A stretch of DNA of 64,000 nt from Paramecium sonneborni (lineage: Eukaryota > Ciliophora > Oligohymenophorea > Peniculida > Parameciidae). Shown here piece after piece: positions 21,220-33,879 of the stretch. The stretch covers positions 317,296 to 381,295 of the forward strand of contig CAJJDN010000085.1 of NCBI GenBank assembly GCA_905182985.1, in the 5' to 3' direction. A program made the translations under genes and the position numbers. The notes below the pieces were generated by a model that worked only from the letters and a program-made list of their open reading frames with translations, had not been told where the DNA came from and made no database searches. Within the stretch, counting starts at the first letter, position 1. Every line of letters starts with the position of its first letter.

Positions 21220-24200
21220 ATGAGAACTATTCCTTATTCTCATAGTCAATCAATTTAGGAAGAGGAAGAGCATTCCTCTTTATCATAGATTAATACTCAT
21301 GGACATTCTAAACCTGCTTTCCTAATGACTTTTCCTCAATAACCAAGAGACTTTTAAGCAAGTGAAGACTTAAGAGCACCTACTATTATTACTAATATGA
21401 TTTCCAATAAGAGCTAAGAATAACTTGCAATTAAACCAGATTGCAGAAAATAGTATCAGCATCACTTTTTAGATGAAAGTTCTTAATTTTCTTCTCAAAT
21501 AAATTCAGTATTTTTAATTTAATTCTTATTCTAGAGGCGCTCTGTTTTGGAAAATAAAAAATGTATGTAGATCAGTTAGGATAAGGTAAAATTAATAGTT
21601 AATCACATGAAAATTAAATTTTTGAATTTAATTCATTATTCTAAATATAATGATCCTATCCTTACTCAAGAATTTTAGGAACGTAATATCAATTTTTATA
21701 ATCTATTTTAGTTTCACCACTTAAGTACCACTATTTTACTTTGTACATATTTCTATCCACTACCTTATCAAATATACTCTCATGCATTTTTATTCCAATT
21801 TGTTAATTTTTTGATGTCTCTTAAATTTCTTATATCATTTCATAAATGACATTTGGATTTGCATCATTAACAACATGTTAGGATTTGTTTTTTTAAAGGG
21901 GCCCTTATAAAATGTAAAGGGGAGTTATAAAAGTTAATTATAAGGATTAATCAAAAAGATTGCTTGATTCCTTAAGACTTTGCTTATTAACTATAAGTAC
22001 ACTTTTTGAAATAGATGACAGAGGAAAATTAGTAGCAGTAATATTTATGATGCTTTTCTAATTCTTTAGATAAATTGAAAACTTTGAAAATATCTATAAA
22101 TCCACTCATCATTTTATTTTTGTTTTTTAACTTTGGATTTCAATCATAATTTCATTTGCTTGCATTTATTAAGGTATATTAATAAAATAATAAGAGTTTC
22201 TCATTGTGAAGAAGATCCAAGCCTCTAATTTTGTATTACTTTTGCAATTTCTCTATTGACTCACTGTTCTAATGTTTGTAAAATCTATTCATCATTATTT
22301 TAGCAATTGAAGTTACCAATGAAAATTCGTTATTGATTTCTATATATATGATCATCTCATATCTTTGTCTGGCATATACAACTATAATGATATTTATTTG
22401 GATAAAGCCAGAATTAGAAATAGAAGAGGAGAAATAAAAGTTATTAAAAGGATTTGTTGAAAGATTTAGAGAGAAATGTGAGAATGATGGACTTTTAAGA
22501 AGATGCTACTCTTATTTGGAATTTAGAATTGATGTAACTATAAATTAGAGTATATTTAAGGAAGACTTAAACAAAGCCAAAGATTAGTTGACAAAAAAGT
22601 TGAGTCCTGAATTAGAAGATGAGATAGATTTATCTTTAAGATCAACAATGATTGATAAGATTGAATTGATGAATAGGTTTTCTCCTTAATTCAAATAATA
22701 ATTACTTTATGAAATTGAATAAGTGACATTTAATCCTGAAGACAATATAATAATTGTACTAATAATAAGTATATTAAGGAACATTAAGTAGAAGATTTAG
22801 GATTATTTTATATATTAAAAGGATAAGTAAAGGTATAATTTTAAGGTTCATCTTTTGGTACAAATAAAAGAGCAGTAACAACTTTATGTGAAGGATAAAC
22901 TTTTGGATAATATTCATTTATAACAGGCATTCCTTCCAATATTAGTATATTCAGTTCTGGTGTTACAACTTTAATGAAAATTAGGAGATCTGATTTTACT
23001 TCAATCATATCAAATTATCCTAGAGATAATGAAATATTTTGTACAATGAAAGATAATGCATTTTATAATTCAAAGTTATTTGAATGTTATTATTGTAAAA
23101 TCAGAGGACATTACATAGTAGAATGTAGACATTTATAATATTTTCCTTAAAGAATAAATGCAATTGAAAAACATTTATACACAGAAAAATAACAAAGAAA
23201 AACATTTTCAAGAAGATTAAGAAAATATTTTGCTTGGCAAGATATGAATTTGAATTAGGATAAAGCTAGACAATATGTTAATAAATAAAGTTAAGAATAG
23301 GTTTCAGATGATTTACTAGAACCTTCTTAATTGCCTTATTCTGAGAGTAAGCTTTTCAAATAAATTAGATTAAACACATTAATCAATGAGTTTTGTTAGT
23401 TAGAAAAATTACAGCCCTGATTAATATCAATCAGCTAGCAATGTAAATGTTGAAAGTTTAGATTAATTTAATATTGAATAAGAATATTAAGATGAATAAA
23501 CGATACCAATATAAGAACCATTAATTAAAAGTATTAGAAAGAATTCGAATAAAACTACTTTGAAAACAGCAGGGTTTCCAATTAATTTTGATCCTAATAA
23601 TATAACAAATTTTGGAAATAATTTATCATAAATAGAAAAAGATGATAGAGATATTTTAAGTTAATTATAAGAGGCTTAAAATAATAAAGATAAAACTATA
23701 CTTTACCCAACAAGTCGTAATAATTCTTAAAACAAGTTAACGTTTCAATATTATAAAGAGGCATCTTCTGGAATTTTATTAAAAGAAGATCAAATCAAAA
23801 CTGACTCGTATTAATAATAATAATAAATATAATAATCGTAACAACAATTATCTCATAATACTCTTAAACAATCAATTAGACAACCTTCGAATAGGTCATA
23901 CACATATTCAAATTCATTGTCAAAAGATATCTCTAATAATGCTTCATCCAATTCTAAATTTAAAAAATCTTAAAATATATCAATTTTATCTAGTTAAAAT
24001 AGACATATTGAGTAAACAGGCCTTAAGAAAATGAATAGTTCTAAATCACTTAGTGAATAAAATAGAATAAACAATAATAAAAGCCTAAAATCATGTACTA
24101 AATAGAGTACTCCAAATCAAATGTCCTAGTTCTAAGCATTAACATCTCCAGAGGTAGTATTAATTCTTAAAATAGAATCAAGGATATTTCATAAATGATG

Positions 24201-24412
24201 TGTTATTCAATAAATTCGAAAAAATGTAAGAGTATAAAATTTACTATCCTCATAATAATTATAATTAAGTTATTGATCGCTATGTCAAATTTTTAAATAC
24301 AATTAGAAAAAATGACTTTAAAAGGAAAAAGTTAAATAACAGTACTCCTTATTCGATAAAATGCTTTGTTGCATCTAAAATTAAAAGAGTAAAAAAGCTA
24401 TTATAAAACTGA
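21220..24412 (+). CDS. cyclic-nucleotide-binding-domain K+-channel homologue with a non-GYG pore
   Basis: ATG 21220 (MRTIPYSHSQSIQEEEEHS), TGA 24410-24412. Seven introns (27, 29, 23, 26, 23, 22, 22 nt) give 1006 aa, an exact multiple of three. Order: Ser/Gln-rich N-terminus, S1-S4 region (TLYIFLSTTLSNILSCIFIP, FFDVSQISYIISQMTFGF, LVAVIFMMLFQFFRQ), S5 (WISIIISFACIYQ), pore loop, and S6 (LLISIYMIISYLCLAYTTIM). Then come a C-linker (GFVERFREKCENDGLLRRCY) and a cNMP-binding fold (LGLFYILKGQVKVQFQGSS ... TLCEGQTFGQYSFITG). A CCHC knuckle (CYYCKIRGHYIVEC) and a 300-residue Gln/Asn/Ser-rich tail end it. The filter site reads THCSNV where TVGYGD is usual. Confidence 0.8.
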
Positions 24413-24441
24413 CTAATTATTTAATATAAATAATTATTAAT

Positions 24442-25276
24442 TCAATTCGAGGAGGTTAGTTCTGATAAATGTTTTAGACTCTGATGATTTTTTTTGTATA
24501 GTTCTCTAAGATATTAACAGTATCCATTGCAGCTACTACTTTCATTGCAAATAGTTTAAGTTTATGTTTAAAATGATTATGTGAATGGTTTATTATAACA
24601 CTCATTTTTTATTTAACTTCTAGATATTTTGAATCGATCATCTCTATTCGTAAAACAATTAAATTAGTTTTCTCCATAATACTTATAAGCTACTTTATCT
24701 TTAGTAGGTATATTTTTAATGAAAAATGTCTTAAGATATTTTGCTTTCAAATCTTCTACCTATCTCTTCTTTTTAGCATCTATAGCAGTTCTAAAATTGA
24801 ATTGAGTTTAAAAGCTATCCAAAAGTTCTCTAACAGCAGCATCCTAAGCAGGTGATTACTGTGGCAAATTATTATTTATAATATGATCTTTTACTGCTTA
24901 TTTAGATTTTGCTAAAATATTTATTTAAATGTATTTATTTTTTCTAGTAGAATTCATTAATGTAAGTGGATCTTTAGGGATCTTTTCAAAGAAGGTTGGT
25001 GGTTATCTCTTTAATTTATCAAATTTTTATTTTTTCTCATCTGATTTATTTTCTTATAATTATAATCCCTCTGCTGTTGATAAGTCTGTTCTTATTACAT
25101 TATCATTACTTTATGTTTATACTCTTTAATTTAATAATCTAATATTCACATTTATTTTACTTCAACTTCGTCTTTTCTTATAATACATCATTATTTTGCT
25201 ATTAGATCATCAATTCTCTTTAAGAGCTTTATCTTTATAAGCCTTTTGAGATATTTCCAAATTCCACTTTTTTCAT
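24442..25276 (-). CDS. hypothetical charged protein
   Basis: ATG 25276 (MKKVEFGNISKGLQRQSSQ), TGA 24442-24444. One 22-nt intron gives 270 aa, an exact multiple of three. Lys/Gln-rich and probably helical, with KFDKLKRQPPTFFEKIPKDP, AAVRELLDSFQTQFNFRTA and DAKKKRQVEDLKAKYLKTFF. A C-terminal region has scattered cysteines (ICNESSSCNGYCQYLREL). No family recognised. It is convergent with the channel gene, stops 29 bp apart. Confidence 0.6.
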
Positions 25277-25352
25277 TATTGCTGGACACCTTTAAGTCAA
25301 CATGATGATAATAATTAAAAATTGGAAGATTATAAATATTAAATTAATTTAA

Positions 25353-26030
25353 TCATATTACTGATGGCAAATATATTAAGAAATCTTTTATAATCAATAA
25401 TCTTTAGGTTGATTTTATAAAGGCTAACATAGTCTAATATTTTAATTGCTTAATCTTTATTGTTAATTCATGCAACTATTATTTTAAATCCCAATTCTCT
25501 TCTAAAGCACTTTTAAGTGTCTAAATAACTAATTATTTAGTATATTCACTTCAAAAGGCATTAAAATGAAGTTTTATTAGAACAACTCTTTTCTTATATT
25601 TTTTATTTGCTAATGTAATTACATTTTCTCATTTAATTGAATTATGTATTGCTATAAATTTTCTTAATGGGGAATACATTATTTTTTATATGATATTGAT
25701 TAGGTTCATTGTTCGTTTTCTTCCTTTCTAATTCAATTTTTTTTTTCAACATCTTAAGATTCTAAAACTATATATTTTTAGTTAATTCTTTAATATTTTA
25801 TCGATTTTCTCTTTTGACTTCAACTAAAACTCTCTCTTAATTTCTTAGATTAAGACTTCATCAATTCAAATCCCTAATGAGATTAGAAATCCATTCTATT
25901 TTTTGACTAATGTGATGTCATAAATGATTTTATTCCTTCAATGCTTAATCTCACAAAGATCATCGAATTCTTTATTTAAATTGTCTTTCGTAACTAGAAA
26001 TATCAAAATAACTCACACACCTTTCATTTT
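25353..26030 (-). CDS. probable coiled-coil protein, exon structure unresolved
   Basis: Minus-strand exons include KSALEENWDLKQQLHELTIK near the end (TGA 25353-25355), VEKKIELERKKTNNEPNQYH in the middle and NLNKEFDDLCEIKH near the start (possible ATG about 26,020 followed by a 25-nt intron). The pieces lie in different frames and need at least two more introns that I could not fix. Confidence 0.4.
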
Positions 26031-26251
26031 CAATTTAGAATATTAAATTAATAATTAAATTAACCTTTTATATCGAAATAATCTTAAACGAAATAGGGAG
26101 CAATAAAAGATAAAATCTTTGATATTTAAGGAGTTAAATTATTAGGAATTTTATTTTGTTATTTTATTTTTTATTATTATTAGAATAATAGATAGACATT
26201 AATGTTTCATAAAATTATTGAAAAATAATATTTTTAGTCCTTTTAATTACA

Positions 26252-26453
26252 TGAGAGATAAGATTATTTTCAATTTATTGCATTTTTGTGATAAATTACA
26301 AATATAAGTAATTTGTAATGTAGATATAATTTAAAAATAGTTAATTTTTTGGATGACTTAGAATACTTTAAGAATAGAACAGACTTCTGAGTTGCAAAAC
26401 CTTTTGATTATTTAATAGGTATAGATAAGGAAATTTAATATTTAGTTTTTTGA
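26252..26453 (+). CDS. possible small hypothetical gene
   Basis: The frame from ATG 26252 reads MRDKIIFNLLHFCDKLQ and on through IIQKQLIFWMTQNTLRIEQ. A second frame ends DYLIGIDKEIQYLVF at a TGA at 26451-26453, 15 bp from the convergent PTEN stop. The two need an intron I could not place. Confidence 0.25.
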
Positions 26454-26467
26454 TAGTTAATATATTT

Positions 26468-27748
<1,281 letters not shown>

Positions 27749-27973
27749 TAATTAAAATATTCTTTTCTATAATAATTAATAAATTTTATTACTATTGTGT
27801 ATAATTATTAGATTTTATATCCAAATATAACACTTCATCTTTTCCTTTTATTAAAAAATGAATTTAATTTTTAAATGTTTTTTTGATTAATTTTTATTCC
27901 TTCCTTATACTTCCCTTTACATCAATATAAAAAATATCAATCCAATATTAATTAGAAATATTATCAGAATTTA

Positions 27974-28144
27974 ATGGGAAATGAATCGTTGTCAGATTTT
28001 AAGCAAAATTTTACGATTTCAATTACTTAATTAAATATATTATACAATTTTATTCTTTATGCATCAAAAATAAAACGCTATTTAACATTCTAAATCCCAA
28101 TAATAATAGTAAATAAAATCAAACATAAACAAAAAAAATATTGA
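27974..28144 (+). CDS. possible 56-aa protein starting MGN
   Basis: ATG 27974 to TGA 28142-28144, MGNESLSDFKQNFTIS..., no intron. A Gly2/Asn3/Ser5 start could be acylated. Later residues are Ile/Lys-rich and look less coding. Repeated at 31335-31505. Low support. Confidence 0.25.
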
Positions 28145-28403
28145 TTAAAAAAATGAAAAATCATCACTATTATAAATCAAAACACTCTAACAGGAAAAAC
28201 CTTCAAATTATAAAATTTATTACCTTAAATATTTTACAAAACCTGTGATGTATAATATAGCCATTTTTCTAAATTTCAAAGAAATTTCCGTTATGAGAAG
28301 AGTAAATGTCTAATTTAATTAAACATTTATTTCATGTTTACCAATCTTTAAGTAGTTTTATAATTAACAACACAATATATAAACTGATTTGCTTAAATCT
28401 AAC

Positions 28404-28877
28404 ATGTTTTATAATCATGTACCCCAATTATTAGAAGTTGATTATGAAGAATTTAGATCTGGATTTTAAAATGAATTTTTATATACCTGCCCTGATATTA
28501 TCAATAAATTTTACTTATAATGTATAGAATTAATGGTGAAAGTACTTCTATCAGACTTACCTAAGTGGAAATTTGCTAAGTACACTTATGAAATGAAAGC
28601 TAAACTTATAGATGAAAAATTAAAAATGAAAGAAAAAATTATAAATTTTTATGATCTTACAGATAAATAAGTCGAAATCATTAAAAATGAAGCTCATACT
28701 TTCAATTTCTAATTTAATAGAATCAAATGCTTATTCTGCCCTCTTTCAAATTTTGTATAAAACTTATTTATTATCACTGAATCAGCAAATTACAAAGAAC
28801 TTAAAAAACTAAAATAAATTGAACATCGTATCAATCAGATACAAAATTTCCTAAATACATATTTTAGGAATTAATGA
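28404..28877 (+). CDS. hypothetical 157-aa protein, copy 1
   Basis: Single frame, ATG 28404 (MFYNHVPQLLEVDYEEF) to TGA 28875-28877. It is mainly helical, with KWKFAKYTYEMKAKLIDEK, DLTDKQVEIIKNEAHTF, a short Cys pair (IKCLFCPLSN) and a final coiled stretch (ELKKLKQIEHRINQIQNF). No family recognised. A second full copy lies at 31765-32238 and the last 25 codons recur at 30018-30094. Confidence 0.65.
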
Positions 28878-29039
28878 TTTTATTATTTATAATTCTAATA
28901 AAATTCTATTTACGATTTGATTAGACTTAATAAGATAATAAATATTAGGAATACTTCCAATTTAAATTTTTTAAATATAAAATATTTTTCATTATTTTAT
29001 TAAGTATTAAAACTATCTTTTAATGCAAATATATTTAAA

Positions 29040-29590
29040 AAGAAAAATTTTTATTTTCTTAATTCATAATTTTAGACTTCATTGGCTTTTCCCTTTGCCT
29101 TTTAAGTTTATAAACTTTCAAATAATTTGTGATATCATACTACTATCTAGAATAACAATTGTATCTTAAATTATTCAAGAATATTTTCATATTTTTTAAA
29201 CCTTAAGTTGAATTTATTATCCTATCTTACATTCCATAAATCGATAGATTTACTACCAGATGCTAAAGTAGTTTAATCAGTAACGAACACACTCAACAAA
29301 AATTTCCAATATTAAATTATAATTTTTATTATCCAGCATCCCATAAACTTATAGACTTATTTCTCGAGCATATGTTAATAATAAATACATTATTATGTAG
29401 AAGTACATTTTGATATATCTTCAAATCCTTAGATATAACTTTATTGAGATTGTTTTTAATTTTATTTAATAAAAGTCTCTCTGGTTTTAAATTTAGTTAG
29501 ACTTCTAAATTTTCTTAAAGTTTAAAAATCAATCACCTATAAGTTGATATTTTTTTTAAATAAAACTTAAAATTTATTTATATATTGTTA
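29040..29590 (-). pseudogene. degenerate WD-repeat sequence, copy 1
   Basis: Minus-strand pieces read SISLWDAGQQ and VFVTDQTTLASGSKSIDLWN, both WD40 blade ends of the ciliate type (...TLASGS..SI.LWD...Q). They sit in different frames with a TGA between, and further blades upstream are worn. A decayed WD-repeat gene is the simplest reading. Copy 2 at 32400-32951 is the same. An unresolved intron is the alternative. Confidence 0.5.
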
Positions 29591-30017
29591 NNNNNNNNNN
29601 NNNNNNNNNNNNNNNNNNNNNNNNNNNNNNNNNNNNNNNNNNNNNNNNNNNNNNNNNNNNNNNNNNNNNNNNNNNNNNNNNNNNNNNNNNNNNNNNNNNN
29701 NNNNNNNNNNNNNNNNNNNNNNNNNNNNNNNNNNNNNNNNNNNNNNNNNNNNNNNNNNNNNNNNNNNNNNNNNNNNNNNNNNNNNNNNNNNNNNNNNNNN
29801 NNNNNNNNNNNNNNNNNNNNNNNNNNNNNNNNNNNNNNNNNNNNNNNNNNNNNNNNNNNNNNNNNNNNNNNNNNNNNNNNNNNNNNNNNNNNNNNNNNNN
29901 NNNNNNNNNNNNNNNNNNNNNNNNNNNNNNNNNNNNNNNNNNNNNNNNNNNNNNNNNNNNNNNNNNNNNNNNNNNNNNNNNNNNNNNNNNNNNNNNNNNN
30001 NNNNNNNNNNNNNNNNN
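29591..30017. other. assembly gap, 427 N
   Basis: Run of N. Open frames across it carry no information. Confidence 1.
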
Positions 30018-30249
30018 TTAAAAAACTAAAATAAATTGAACATCGTATCAATCAGATACAAAATTTCCTAAATACATATTTTAGGAATTAATGATTTTAT
30101 TATTTATAATTCTAATAAAATTCTATTTACGATTTGATTAGACTTAATAAGATAATAAATATTAGGAATACTTCCAATTTAAATTTTTTAAATATAAAAT
30201 ATTTTTCATTATTTTATTAAGTATTAAAACTATCTTTTAATGCAAATAT
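30018..30249. repeat. third, partial copy of the duplicated segment
   Basis: Matches about 28,801-29,031 (end of the 157-aa gene and what follows), starting at the gap edge. It departs from the other copies after TGCAAATAT, where the others continue ATTTAAAAAG and this one TTTTAAATAC. Confidence 0.85.
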
Positions 30250-31068
30250 TTTTAAATACTTTAGCATTAATGTTTATGCCTTATAAAGCTTAAAAATTTA
30301 TTGAAATTCTGTTTTCCAATGGACTTTTAAAATTTGAATAAAACATTTTTTTTTCTATTTATCCTTAATTCTAACCTTTTTTAGTGTGTGCTTTGTCGAA
30401 ATTCTACTTTTTTGCTAAAATATTCGTATAAAAATTAAATGATATATTCTAAGAGCAAAACTATATCAATGATTATTTTTTAAATTAAATTTAACATTTT
30501 ATTTTATTTGATATAAATTATTTCTTATTTAAAAATAAAGTTGGTATGAATTACTTCCTCCAGAAATTCATGAAACAATTAAATATTTATTCAAATATTA
30601 TTGAAGAAAGCATTCTATATAGTTCCTACTAAATATTAAAGTTCATGTACAATTATGAATGTAACTAACTGGATTAACCCTCATTAAGTTGCTATTTGGA
30701 GAAATTGAAATGATGAAACAACAAGACCTAGTATATTTACTTTTGATTTAAGAAATTATTATGATGAATAAAATTGGTTACCTGAACCTGAATCTAAATT
30801 AATTTTATTCATCCTTTGGTCTCAGATGAGTATGTAGCTTAAGAACATGCAATTTTTATGGATATATATTAATTTAGTTTTGGGTCTACTTATGTTCTTT
30901 AAATTAGATAAATTGGTGATAATTCCAAGATATCTCTTATTAATTATCAAAATATTTAAAAGCCAGAAATTGTTGATGAATTTATTCTTAATTCGTTTTG
31001 GATTCATTCAGCTGTTGATCATTCTTACATTATACATTTCAATGACTTATATTATAAATATTTATTAT
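30250..31068 (+). pseudogene. gene fragment cut by the scaffold joint
   Basis: Plus-strand coding pieces include TRPSIFTFDLRNYYDEQNWL followed by PEPESKL, then in another frame PLVSDEYVAQEHAIFMDIYQ and INYQNIQKPEIVDEFILNSF, running into the single N at 31069. The frame change has no obvious intron, and the 3' end is missing. I do not recognise the family. Broken gene or mis-joined contig. Confidence 0.4.
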
Positions 31069-31069
31069 N
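31069..31069. other. single-N scaffold joint
   Basis: A lone N exactly where the second copy of the 1.9-kb segment begins. Similar lone Ns at 42535 and 43316 flank duplicated MCM2 pieces. Confidence 0.9.
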
Positions 31070-31764
31070 TCAACGACGTTGTGTCTTCTATATTTAACAT
31101 TGAAATCATTAATTAAAATATTCTTTTCTATAATAATTAATAAATTTTATTACTATTGTGTATAATTATTAGATTTTATATCCAAATATAACACTTCATC
31201 TTTTCCTTTTATTAAAAAATGAATTTAATTTTTAAATGTTTTTTTGATTAATTTTTATTCCTTCCTTATACTTCCCTTTACATCAATATAAAAAATATCA
31301 ATCCAATATTAATTAGAAATATTATCAGAATTTAATGGGAAATGAATCGTTGTCAGATTTTAAGCAAAATTTTACGATTTCAATTACTTAATTAAATATA
31401 TTATACAATTTTATTCTTTATGCATCAAAAATAAAACGCTATTTAACATTCTAAATCCCAATAATAATAGTAAATAAAATCAAACATAAACAAAAAAAAT
31501 ATTGATTAAAAAAATGAAAAATCATCACTATTATAAATCAAAACACTCTAACAGGAAAAACCTTCAAATTATAAAATTTATTACCTTAAATATTTTACAA
31601 AACCTGTGATGTATAATATAGCCATTTTTCTAAATTTCAAAGAAATTTCCGTTATGAGAAGAGTAAATGTCTAATTTAATTAAACATTTATTTCATGTTT
31701 ACCAATCTTTAAGTAGTTTTATAATTAACAACACAATATATAAACTGATTTGCTTAAATCTAAC

Positions 31765-32238
31765 ATGTTTTATAATCATGTACCCCAATTATTAGAAGTT
31801 GATTATGAAGAATTTAGATCTGGATTTTAAAATGAATTTTTATATACCTGCCCTGATATTATCAATAAATTTTACTTATAATGTATAGAATTAATGGTGA
31901 AAGTACTTCTATCAGACTTACCTAAGTGGAAATTTGCTAAGTACACTTATGAAATGAAAGCTAAACTTATAGATGAAAAATTAAAAATGAAAGAAAAAAT
32001 TATAAATTTTTATGATCTTACAGATAAATAAGTCGAAATCATTAAAAATGAAGCTCATACTTTCAATTTCTAATTTAATAGAATCAAATGCTTATTCTGC
32101 CCTCTTTCAAATTTTGTATAAAACTTATTTATTATCACTGAATCAGCAAATTACAAAGAACTTAAAAAACTAAAATAAATTGAACATCGTATCAATCAGA
32201 TACAAAATTTCCTAAATACATATTTTAGGAATTAATGA
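31765..32238 (+). CDS. hypothetical 157-aa protein, copy 2
   Basis: Same frame and sequence as the gene at 28404-28877, ATG 31765. If the duplication is an assembly artefact, this copy and that one are a single gene. Confidence 0.65.
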
Positions 32239-32399
32239 TTTTATTATTTATAATTCTAATAAAATTCTATTTACGATTTGATTAGACTTAATAAGATAAT
32301 AAATATTAGGAATACTTCCAATTTAAATTTTTTAAATATAAAATATTTTTCATTATTTTATTAAGTATTAAAACTATCTTTTAATGCAAATATATTTAA

Positions 32400-32951
32400 A
32401 AAGAAAAATTTTTATTTTCTTAATTCATAATTTTAGACTTCATTGGCTTTTCCCTTTGCCTTTTAAGTTTATAAACTTTCAAATAATTTGTGATATCATA
32501 CTACTATCTAGAATAACAATTGTATCTTAAATTATTCAAGAATATTTTCATATTTTTTAAACCTTAAGTTGAATTTATTATCCTATCTTACATTCCATAA
32601 ATCGATAGATTTACTACCAGATGCTAAAGTAGTTTAATCAGTAACGAACACACTCAACAAAAATTTCCAATATTAAATTATAATTTTTATTATCCAGCAT
32701 CCCATAAACTTATAGACTTATTTCTCGAGCATATGTTAATAATAAATACATTATTATGTAGAAGTACATTTTGATATATCTTCAAATCCTTAGATATAAC
32801 TTTATTGAGATTGTTTTTAATTTTATTTAATAAAAGTCTCTCTGGTTTTAAATTTAGTTAGACTTCTAAATTTTCTTAAAGTTTAAAAATCAATCACCTA
32901 TAAGTTGATATTTTTTTTAAATAAAACTTAAAATTTATTTATATATTGTTA
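32400..32951 (-). pseudogene. degenerate WD-repeat sequence, copy 2
   Basis: Copy of 29040-29590. It may extend into 32952-33100, where no further blade could be read. Confidence 0.45.
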
Positions 32952-33879
32952 TTTTTAACTAAACTCTGTAAAATCATATTTAAACAGAACATCTCATAAC
33001 TATAAATATCATTAGAATACTCATCACCTGATAATTTAATTAAAGGAATCAAAATTAATTCTATTAAAAAACTTGTTGATACTATTAATAAAAAAAGTAT
33101 ATTGTATTTGATTTATTGTTTTTAATATAAATGAACAAACTTTTATTTATTGAATTGATAATTCTTTCCTACAGCATTTATAGTTTAAAATTTTAGACAC
33201 AGATTTTTTTTAGGATTAAATAATATTAATATAAACTGATTAGAAATATTTTCCGAGCTATTCAAACAAAAATAATAGAAAATTAACTTTAGAATAATAG
33301 ACCTATATATAAGTTTAAAGCAAAAATTCTTTCCATTCTCAAGTTTGAGTTTTATTAACCTCATTAGCTACATTCAACATAAAAACTAAAAAAATTATGA
33401 TAAAGAGAGGAATGATCAAAATTTTGGAATCATTATGTAACATTAGCTAAAATAACAAAAAACTATAATTTAAAAATTTTTTTTTATATCTTACATTATG
33501 CTAGTTATGATTATAAAAGGAAAATATAATTCATTTCATTATAAATTATCTTTATGTATAATATAGAGATTTAAAGAACATTATCAAATGGTAAATATTT
33601 CTCAAACTTAATTTAAAAAATCGATAATTAAGAAAAAATTAACCTTAAAAGTGCAGGTTTTATTAAATTTGGACTCAACTTTAAATAATTAATTCTGGAA
33701 ACTTTCATTTAAAATTAAAATTCATGTTTCGAGAAAAATAAGAGAATGACATTATCAGACTTATTTTGTACATCAAAATTATGTGAGTTTTTAATAAAAA
33801 TATGATACTTCAATTCAAATGCGAAAGATTACACTATATTCTAAACACTCACTATATAGTAACAGTTTATAAAGATAAA
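32952..33879. other. AT-rich stretch without a supported gene
   Basis: Between the duplicated block and the pseudokinase. Open frames exist on both strands but none shows sustained coding composition. The upstream exons of the worn WD-repeat gene could lie here. Confidence 0.4.

Larger units (their letters stand above)
31070..32951. repeat. 1,882-bp segment, copy 2
   Basis: Second copy of 27709-29590. It carries a truncated PTEN 5' end (codons 1-13 at 31070-31109, minus strand), with no PTEN body after it. Unlike copy 1, it continues past the segment end into unique sequence. Confidence 0.9.

Noticed and set aside
29578..30051. Open frames of about 150 codons on both strands
   Set aside because: They are runs of X across the 427-N gap with a few real codons at the ends.
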